Assembly: GCA_028712605.1 (NCBI GenBank)
Contig: JAQTPV010000031.1
Coordinates: 1 to 9,195 of the forward strand
Direction: 5' to 3'
Length of the DNA stretch: 9,195 nucleotides
Origin: Minisyncoccota bacterium
GTDB lineage: Bacteria; Patescibacteriota; Minisyncoccia; Minisyncoccales; CG1-02-41-26
Shown: positions 5,433 to 9,195 of the stretch, in pieces
How the letters are laid out: each line of letters opens with the position of its first letter
Numbering within the stretch: position 1 is the stretch's first letter
Position numbers and translations under genes: made by a program
The notes under the pieces: model-generated
What the model was told of the DNA's origin: nothing
The model's input: only the letters and a program-made list of their open reading frames with translations
The model's database searches: none

Positions 5433-6101
5433 TTATTCAATAACCTTACTGTGCCCCTTTCTCCACTTTTCTATTTTTTGGTGGTTGCCCGAAAGCAGAA
5501 CCTTAGGCGTTCTCCATTTTTGGCCACCCTTGGTTTCAAAAACTTCTGGCCTGGTATATTGTGGATATTCCACAAAGCCCTTTTCTGGAGTAATCCTCTC
5601 CCCTATTAAGGATTCAGAATTGCCCACCACGCCCTTAAGGAGGCGAGCCACGCTTTCCACCACAATTAACCCAGCTAAATCCCCTCCCATCATCACAAAA
5701 TCGCCAATAGAAACTTTTTCATCAACCAATTTATTAATTCTTTCGTCAGCGCCTTCGTATCGGCCGCAGATTAAAATTAGCTGGTCTAACTTGGCCCAAT
5801 CCGTAGCCATTTTTTGATTAAACTTTTTACCTCTGGGGGTGAATAAAACAACCTTGGTTTTGTTTGACTTTTTGGCCTTCAGTTTTCTGACGGCTTTATA
5901 AATAGGCTCAATTTTCAAAACCATTCCCCTGCCCCCGCCAAACGGTTTATCGTCCACTGTTTTATGTTTATCAAAGGCAAAATCGCGCAGGTTATGCACT
6001 CCGATTTTAATAATTTTGTTCTTTTGCGCCCGAGACAGTATGGACTGCTCAAAATAAAAGTTAAAAATCTCGGGGAATAGCGTGATGATATCAAAACGCA
6101 T
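5433..6101 (-). CDS. trmD: tRNA (guanine37-N1)-methyltransferase TrmD
   Basis: TrmD uses S-adenosylmethionine to methylate N1 of G37 next to the anticodon, preventing +1 frameshifts. The knotted SPOUT core is clear: LFPEIF (8-13), PFGGGRGMVLKIEPI (53-67), CGRYEGADERI (112-122), SIGDFVMMGGDLAG (131-144), R153 equivalent to E. coli R154, and YPQYTRPEVF (179-188). The start at 6101 (222 residues) gives the canonical MRFDIITLFPEIF; an ATG 60 nt further up falls inside the loop of the upstream terminator and is rejected. The linker DSF motif with catalytic Asp169 of E. coli is not present, and E168 is the nearest acidic residue. The C-terminus stops soon after LLSGNHQKIEKWR, about 30 residues short of the E. 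coli protein. Confidence 0.93.
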   Translation of the reverse strand: MRFDIITLFPEIFNFYFEQSILSRAQKNKIIKIGVHNLRDFAFDKHKTVDDKPFGGGRGMVLKIEPIYKAVRKLKAKKSNKTKVVLFTPRGKKFNQKMATDWAKLDQLILICGRYEGADERINKLVDEKVSIGDFVMMGGDLAGLIVVESVARLLKGVVGNSESLIGERITPEKGFVEYPQYTRPEVFETKGGQKWRTPKVLLSGNHQKIEKWRKGHSKVIE

Positions 6102-6130
6102 ATATAAGATTAAGCTAACATAAATTTTTT

Positions 6131-6189
6131 GAAACGAAAACCCCGTCCGCTTAGCATACAATTAATTATCATATGCTTAGCGGACGGGG
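6131..6189 (-). terminator. Strong hairpin terminator between khpA and trmD
   Basis: An 18-bp stem (arms 6141-6158 and 6172-6189, outer part CCCCGTCCGC/GCGGACGGGG) has one T-T mismatch and a 13-nt loop. On the minus strand it is followed by TTTTCGTTTC. It begins 15 nt after the khpA stop and should end or attenuate the khpA transcript, so trmD probably depends on read-through or on a promoter in the 40 nt before its ATG, where none is obvious. Confidence 0.8.
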
Positions 6190-6203
6190 CAGAAAGATTA
6201 AAT

Positions 6204-6509
6204 TTAAATGTTTAAATCCTCCAAATCACTTTTCTTGTCTTCTCTGCGGCTGCGGCCTCCTGCTGGCTCGTCAATTTTTAAATTGACCCGAGCGTGATTC
6301 TTTAATCCGACGATGCGAACTAAGTTTCTAATCGCTCTGGCAGTTGAGCCAGCCTTGCCAATCACCTGGCCCATGTCTTCAGGATTAACCTTTAGAGTGA
6401 GCAAAACGCCCATCTCGTCCACTTTGCGGTCAATCTTGACATCGCCTGGGTGATCAACTAAAGACTTAATCACAAACTCTAAAAATTCCTTATCTTGTTC
6501 TTGTGCCAT
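6204..6509 (-). CDS. khpA: KH-domain RNA-binding protein KhpA
   Basis: The 101-residue protein is a single KH domain of the KhpA/YlqC family with the RNA-binding loop GKAG at 51-54 in GQVIGKAGSTARAIRNLV. It is preceded by DKEFLEFVIKSLVDHPGDV, the usual N-terminus of the family. It exceeds the typical 75-80 residues through a polar, charged tail (81-101, GGRSRREDKKSDLEDL). KhpA, usually with KhpB, binds small RNAs and structured transcripts in the cytoplasm and affects cell size and division in Gram-positives. It normally lies between rpsP and rimM/trmD; here it has its own promoter and terminator, and rimM is absent. Confidence 0.92.
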   Translation of the reverse strand: MAQEQDKEFLEFVIKSLVDHPGDVKIDRKVDEMGVLLTLKVNPEDMGQVIGKAGSTARAIRNLVRIVGLKNHARVNLKIDEPAGGRSRREDKKSDLEDLNI

Positions 6510-6607
6510 ATATTTGCAATTCTGTTAATCTATTATTCAGTAGCTCGACCTTTCGCCCTATTCATATCAAGGCTTAATCCGCGCTACATCTTTCAATTTC
6601 AATTATT

Positions 6608-6636
6608 ATTGTAAACTCTACTAAAATCAATGTCAA
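6608..6636 (-). promoter_or_regulatory. Promoter of khpA
   Basis: A perfect TTGACA (6636-6631) and TACAAT (6613-6608) are separated by 17 nt on the minus strand. The predicted start is near 6601, leaving a leader of about 90 nt before the khpA ATG with no Shine-Dalgarno in it. Confidence 0.85.
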
Positions 6637-6670
6637 CCCTGTTAAATATTTTAATAAATTTTTTTGATAG

Positions 6671-6705
6671 AGGGGACGACAAAATGATTTTCATCGCCCG
6701 CCCCT
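6671..6705 (-). other. Hairpin between the 43-codon gene and the khpA promoter
   Basis: On the minus strand AGGGG/CCCCT closes an inner stem CGATGAAA/TTTTGTCG (two G-U pairs, ATCA loop) with a CGGG bulge. It follows the stop of the 43-codon gene by 12 nt. There is no run of U directly after it, so it is only a possible terminator. Confidence 0.4.
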
Positions 6706-6717
6706 ACCTATGTTCCG

Positions 6718-6849
6718 CTATCTCTTTGGGGTTTTCTCCCACTTTATATCCCAGTGGTATTCCTGGATCGTGAAGATCCCAGAGAAAAAATGATATCCGC
6801 AAAAAAGAACTATTACTGCCAATGAGAAGTTATTTATGAATTCCATCAT
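6718..6849 (-). CDS. 43-residue single-pass membrane microprotein, unknown function
   Basis: The frame runs from ATG at 6849 (a second ATG follows directly) to TAG at 6718. An AAGGAGGTGA ribosome binding site lies 8 nt upstream, the strongest in this part of the window. The product has a short polar head (MMEFINNF), one hydrophobic segment (about 8-27, SLAVIVLFCGYHFFSGIF) and a charged C-terminal tail rich in Trp, Lys and Glu (EYHWDIKWEKTPKR). No family is recognised. A consensus promoter at 7040-7012 and a leader of about 155 nt with two perfect hairpins precede it, so the gene appears to be independently transcribed and possibly controlled in its leader. Promoter, ribosome binding site and membrane character together make a real gene likely. 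Confidence 0.65.
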   Translation of the reverse strand: MMEFINNFSLAVIVLFCGYHFFSGIFTIQEYHWDIKWEKTPKR

Positions 6850-6857
6850 GACTTATC

Positions 6858-6867
6858 TCACCTCCTT
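6858..6867 (-). promoter_or_regulatory. Strong ribosome binding site of the 43-codon gene
   Basis: AAGGAGGTGA on the minus strand is fully complementary to the 16S rRNA 3' end. It lies 8 nt before the first ATG and 11 nt before the second; either could be used. Confidence 0.75.
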
Positions 6868-6902
6868 GGACTAAAAAATAGTAAATGCTACCCCATTAAA
6901 TT

Positions 6903-6966
6903 TAGCGGAAGTTTCGCAATAACAAACTTACTGCGAAACTTCCGCTACCAACAATATCCTTGTTGG
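6903..6966 (-). promoter_or_regulatory. Structured leader: two adjacent perfect hairpins
   Basis: The transcript from the 7012-7040 promoter first meets CCAACAA/TTGTTGG (7 bp, 5-nt loop, 6948-6966), then immediately TAGCGGAAGTTTCGCA with its perfect complement (16 bp, 13-nt loop, 6903-6947). The larger stem is followed by AATTTAATGGGG and has no U-tract, so it is not a simple terminator. It lies about 35 nt before the ribosome binding site of the 43-codon gene, and a role in transcript stability, attenuation or translation control is inferred. No known riboswitch class is recognised. Confidence 0.55.
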
Positions 6967-7011
6967 CCTCCCTATTTAATTTAAATATACCGCTAAAACA
7001 ATTGTGTTTAC

Positions 7012-7040
7012 AGTATAGCATATTTCTGGCTTTGTGTCAA
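7012..7040 (-). promoter_or_regulatory. Promoter of the 43-codon gene and its leader
   Basis: TTGACA (7040-7035) and TATACT (7017-7012) are spaced 17 nt apart on the minus strand, directly downstream of the rpsP terminator. The predicted transcript start is near 7005. Confidence 0.8.
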
Positions 7041-7054
7041 GAGCTCAAGACACC

Positions 7055-7081
7055 AAAAAAGCCAATTGGAAAATTGGCTTT
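7055..7081 (-). terminator. Terminator of the rpmF-nusB-rnc-rpsP operon
   Basis: A perfect 10-bp stem AAAGCCAATT/AATTGGCTTT with loop TTCC on the minus strand runs into six consecutive T residues. It lies 23 nt after the rpsP stop and is a classic Rho-independent terminator. Confidence 0.85.
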
Positions 7082-7104
7082 CGTAACAGGCTATTAGGTT
7101 AAAA

Positions 7105-7488
7105 TTAGGCCTCTGGTTGAGCCTCTGGCTCGGGTTTTGGTTCAACTGGTGCCTCCACGGCATTTTCAGCCTCAACGGGCTTAGCAACCGGAGCCACCTT
7201 GGCTTCTTCAGCAGTCTTTTTGGGCTTCTTGTGCACTGGCTTCTTTTTGGCCTCAAGAACCCCATCCTTTACCAGCAAATTATGCACTGTATCAGAAGCT
7301 TGAGCGCCCACGCTTAGCCAGTACTTAATACGTTCGGCTTTTAACTGGTGCTCCTTGGTTTTGGGGTTAAAAAACCCAAGAATTTCCACAAACCGGCCAG
7401 CCCGTGGCGGATTTCGTTTGTCAGTTACCACCACCCTGAAAAAGGGTTGGTTGGTTTTGCCTGTTCTAATAAATCTTATAGTTAACAT
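7105..7488 (-). CDS. rpsP: 30S ribosomal protein S16
   Basis: S16 is a primary-binding protein of the small-subunit body. Residues 1-80 are a complete S16 domain: MLTIRFIRTGKTNQPFFRVV, VTDKRNPPRAGRFVEILGFFNP (21-42), then ERIKYWLSVGAQASDTVHNLL (52-72). Residues 81-127 form a low-complexity extension, first lysine-rich (KKKPVHKKPKK) and then Ala/Pro/Glu-rich, ending PEPEAQPEA. Such tails occur in other S16 proteins and are probably disordered. The gene follows rnc by 25 nt and ends at a strong terminator, so it is the last gene of its operon. There is no Shine-Dalgarno before the ATG. Confidence 0.96.
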   Translation of the reverse strand: MLTIRFIRTGKTNQPFFRVVVTDKRNPPRAGRFVEILGFFNPKTKEHQLKAERIKYWLSVGAQASDTVHNLLVKDGVLEAKKKPVHKKPKKTAEEAKVAPVAKPVEAENAVEAPVEPKPEPEAQPEA

Positions 7489-7513
7489 AAAGTTTAATTT
7501 TTATTAAATAATC

Positions 7514-8206
7514 TTAGTCGTCCCACCCTTTTAATTCAAGGGCTTTTCTAGCAGCCGCTTCCTCGCCTTCTTGTTTTGAGGAGCCTTCGCCTTCAGCCAC
7601 CAGCTCCTTGTCCAAAAATACCCCAATCACAAAGCTTTTAGCGTGGTCTGGGCCCCATTCTTTCAAAACCTTGTAAGATGGGGTTATTTTTACCTTTTCT
7701 TGAGATTGCTCTTGAAAATATGATTTAGCGTCCCTGTGTAAGCCCTCCTTCAAAATAGTGGGCAGCTCCTTGATTAAATACTCTCCCACGAACTTTTGGC
7801 ACTCTTCAAAACCTAAGTCAAGATATAATGATCCCAAAAAGGCCTCAAAAGCATTGGCTAAGATATACTGCCTGGCCTTACCAGTGTCTTTAGTTTCCCC
7901 CCGGCTTAATAGCAAGAAATCTTCAAGACCCAGTTCCTTAGCTATCCTAGATAGTGTTTGAGCATTCACTAAGGCCGCCCGCCAATTGGTTAACTCACCC
8001 TCTGGATTGCGATAGTTTTTATACAAATGTTCAGTTACCACTAATTCTAAGACAGCATCCCCCAAGAACTCTAATCTTTCGTTGTGGTTTAAATAGAAAT
8101 CGGGATTTTCGTTTAGATAAGAACGGTGGACAAAGGCTTGAATTAACAAGTCTTTATTTTTAAATTTAATATTTAATTTTTTTTCTAACGCTTCAAACTC
8201 CTGCAC
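7514..8206 (-). CDS. rnc: Ribonuclease III
   Basis: The 230-residue protein has the full bacterial layout: an RNase III domain (about 1-150) and a C-terminal double-stranded RNA-binding domain (about 156-228, ending GEGSSKQEGEEAAARKALE). The signature HNERLEFLGDAVLEL (41-55) supplies E43, E46 and D50, matching E. coli E38, E41 and D45. E121 matches E. coli E117, but the D114 position is Asn (N118 in ILANAFEAFLG). The enzyme cuts double-stranded RNA in rRNA precursors and structured mRNAs. The start is GTG at 8206, giving an N-terminus typical of the family (MQEFEALEKKLNIKFKNKDLL); no better start exists. It lies 53 nt after nusB and 25 nt before rpsP. Confidence 0.96.
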   Translation of the reverse strand: MQEFEALEKKLNIKFKNKDLLIQAFVHRSYLNENPDFYLNHNERLEFLGDAVLELVVTEHLYKNYRNPEGELTNWRAALVNAQTLSRIAKELGLEDFLLLSRGETKDTGKARQYILANAFEAFLGSLYLDLGFEECQKFVGEYLIKELPTILKEGLHRDAKSYFQEQSQEKVKITPSYKVLKEWGPDHAKSFVIGVFLDKELVAEGEGSSKQEGEEAAARKALELKGWDD

Positions 8207-8259
8207 AAATTATAAAACCAAAAGCATGGAACATGAAACATTATTTAAAGTTTCAAGTT

Positions 8260-8709
8260 TCAGGCTTCAGGTTGTGGTTCTATTGGCTGGGGCGGCTGTA
8301 ACTCTTTATAAACCGTTCCCAAAACCCCATTAACAAACTTACCGGAGCTGGCCCCGCCAAAGTTCTTGGCTAACTCAATGGCTTCATTAATGGCTACCTT
8401 AGGAGGAACTTCGTCTTTGTTCGCATACAAAAGCTCAAATAACCCCATCCTTAAAACATTACGGTCAACCAAGCTTAACTGGTTAATTGGCCTCTCGGGA
8501 GCTGAACTATGAATAATTTTATCCAGCCTCTCTAAATTATCAAATACGCCCTTCACTAATGAACGAGCAAAATCCCTTTCGTCAAAAACCCCGCCAAAAG
8601 TATCCAAATTGCGATCAATGATTTTCATTAAATCGTTTTGACGATTGTAAAAATCCCATTCGTATAACGATTGTAAGGCTATTGAACGAGCTAGATGACG
8701 TGAAGCCAT
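8260..8709 (-). CDS. nusB: Transcription antitermination protein NusB
   Basis: The 149-residue all-helical protein matches NusB throughout: SRHLARSIALQSLYEWDF (3-20), the basic N-terminal face that binds boxA RNA; DRNVLRMGLFELLY (82-95); and VPPKVAINEAIELAKNFGG (101-119) with SGKFVNGVLGTVYKEL (122-137). NusB with NusE/S10 binds boxA of rRNA operons and helps antitermination and rRNA processing. The C-terminus adds a proline-rich tail (PPQPIEPQPEA) resembling the end of S16 downstream. The gene starts 5 nt after the rpmF stop and ends in TGA 53 nt before rnc. That gap contains short GTTTCATGTTCCATG-type repeats but no clear regulatory site. Confidence 0.96.
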   Translation of the reverse strand: MASRHLARSIALQSLYEWDFYNRQNDLMKIIDRNLDTFGGVFDERDFARSLVKGVFDNLERLDKIIHSSAPERPINQLSLVDRNVLRMGLFELLYANKDEVPPKVAINEAIELAKNFGGASSGKFVNGVLGTVYKELQPPQPIEPQPEA

Positions 8710-8714
8710 AGTGT

Positions 8715-9008
8715 TTAGAATTTTTGCTTAGACAACTGTTCCATAGTCATTGGCTTTTGCTCCTTTTCTTCCTTCTGGGCCTCTTGGATTTGCTTTTCTC
8801 TCTGTTTTCTTTCCTTCTTTTCCAATTTAGCTAAAACATTAATCACCTCCACCCCTTTATAATAACCGCAATTTTTGCACACTACGTGAGATAAAATAAG
8901 AGCCTTGCAGTGAGGGCAAGGTATTAAATTTCTTTCTTCAATATAAAGATGCATTCTCCTTCTGTTCCGTCTTGATTTTGTATGCTTTTGTTTCGGTACA
9001 CCTCCCAT
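8715..9008 (-). CDS. rpmF: 50S ribosomal protein L32 with extended C-terminus
   Basis: Residues 1-60 are a complete L32: MGGVPKQKHTKSRRNRRRMH, then a zinc ribbon with C31-x2-C34 and C44-x2-C47 (CPHC, CKNC) and GYYKGVEVI. Residues 61-97 form a charged, probably helical Lys/Glu/Gln-rich tail (KKERKQREKQIQEAQKEEKE) that makes the protein about 35-40 residues longer than usual. It is the first complete gene of the rpmF-nusB-rnc-rpsP operon. No Shine-Dalgarno precedes the ATG and no convincing promoter was found in 9009-9060. A second, interrupted copy of the gene's 5' end lies about 160 bp upstream. Confidence 0.95.
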   Translation of the reverse strand: MGGVPKQKHTKSRRNRRRMHLYIEERNLIPCPHCKALILSHVVCKNCGYYKGVEVINVLAKLEKKERKQREKQIQEAQKEEKEQKPMTMEQLSKQKF

Positions 9009-9058
9009 AATGTTTAAATTTAGTTTTTGGGATAACTTCTTTTTTAATGTATTAGTAA

Positions 9059-9176
9059 ATACAAAATCGAATTCTCCCCGTTTTGGAAAAACAGCGAGCC
9101 CGTTAGGGCGAGCGTTAGAAACCGAAGGTTTCTAAAAGAGGGGGGTCGGGGGGAATTCTGTGAGCGCATTTTGTAT
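9059..9176. repeat. Palindromic hairpin-rich block upstream of rpmF
   Basis: The block is bounded by inverted repeats ATACAAAAT (9059-9067) and ATTTTGTAT (9168-9176). Inside are GAATTCTCCCCG (9069-9080) and its near-complement CGGGGGGAATTC (9147-9158). The centre holds two further hairpins: GCGAGCCCGTTAGGGCGAGC (9094-9113, imperfect) and TTAGAAAC/GTTTCTAA (9115-9135). The whole could fold as one long imperfect cruciform or RNA arm. It may be a small non-autonomous element or a structured leader of rpmF; it carries no gene of its own. Confidence 0.6.
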
Positions 9177-9195
9177 GCTTTTGCTTAGGAACTCC
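9115..9195 (-). pseudogene. Truncated second copy of the L32 gene start (upstream end outside window)
   Basis: From the window edge the minus strand reads GVPKQKHTK, identical to residues 3-11 of the complete L32. The codons differ only at third positions (GGA/GGT, GTT/GTA, CCT/CCG, AAG/AAA), then six bases past that point the sequences part. After the Lys codon the frame runs into the palindromic block (CAHRIPPDPPLLETFGF) and stops at 9115. Synonymous-only differences indicate that both were once translated L32 starts. The start codon would lie just outside the window. Confidence 0.6.

Noticed and set aside
6102..6161. A 20-residue N-terminal extension of TrmD from an ATG at 6161
   Set aside because: That ATG lies in the loop of the khpA terminator hairpin, and the extension lacks TrmD similarity. 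The ATG at 6101 gives the canonical N-terminus.
7008..7265. Minus-strand basic frame overlapping the rpsP tail
   Set aside because: It is a +1-type shadow of the low-complexity S16 tail and crosses the rpsP terminator.
8209..8214. Perfect TATAAT on the minus strand before rnc
   Set aside because: It lies 2 nt from the GTG start, so transcription would begin inside the gene, and there is no good -35 element at 16-18 nt.
2708..8262. Alternative genetic code with TGA read as glycine
   Set aside because: nusB and the cysteine-rich gene end naturally at TGA, and no conserved gene contains an internal TGA.
1..9195. CRISPR array, integrase, transposase or phage genes
   Set aside because: No regularly spaced direct repeats and no protein with such motifs were seen on either strand.

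Overview
This window looks like part of a small, AT-rich genome of the candidate phyla radiation (Patescibacteria, probably Parcubacteria-like). That assignment is inferred from protein style and gene order. The ribosomal proteins L32, S16 and L33, NusB, RNase III, KhpA and TrmD are compact or carry lineage-style tails. Shine-Dalgarno sequences are almost absent from housekeeping genes. Every gene is on the minus strand, so the window reads biologically from 9195 down to 1. Standard stop codons, including TGA, are used.

Region A (9195-7055) is a translation and RNA-processing operon: rpmF (L32), nusB, rnc and rpsP (S16), closed by a strong hairpin terminator. Just upstream of rpmF, at the window edge, lies the start of a second L32 reading frame (GVPKQKHTK, with only synonymous differences). 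It runs into a palindromic, hairpin-rich block of about 118 bp.

Region B (7054-6510, about 600 bp) has no large gene but is not empty. It holds a consensus promoter, a leader of about 155 nt with two perfect hairpins, a near-perfect ribosome binding site and a 43-codon membrane microprotein. A second consensus promoter then drives khpA.

Region C (6509-4701) carries khpA, an 18-bp hairpin terminator, trmD, tRNA-Tyr, tRNA-Thr, a 5'-truncated GIY-YIG nuclease remnant that starts right at the tRNA-Thr CCA end, rpmG (L33) and tRNA-Trp. This recalls the common tRNA-Tyr/Thr and rpmG-tRNA-Trp-secE-nusG neighbourhood, but secE and nusG do not follow.

Region D (4697-2664) is a small accessory run: an SdpI-family membrane protein beginning 3 nt after tRNA-Trp, a Nudix (ADP-ribose pyrophosphatase-like) hydrolase, a nitroreductase, and a 61-residue cysteine-rich protein with a perfect ribosome binding site, ended by a hairpin.

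Region E (2647-1) is a separate operon from its own consensus promoter: a possible 30-residue membrane peptide, a 102-residue membrane protein, the peptidoglycan transglycosylase MltG, a DJ-1/PfpI protein and a GHMP-family kinase cut by the window edge. No CRISPR array, transposase gene or phage gene was seen.
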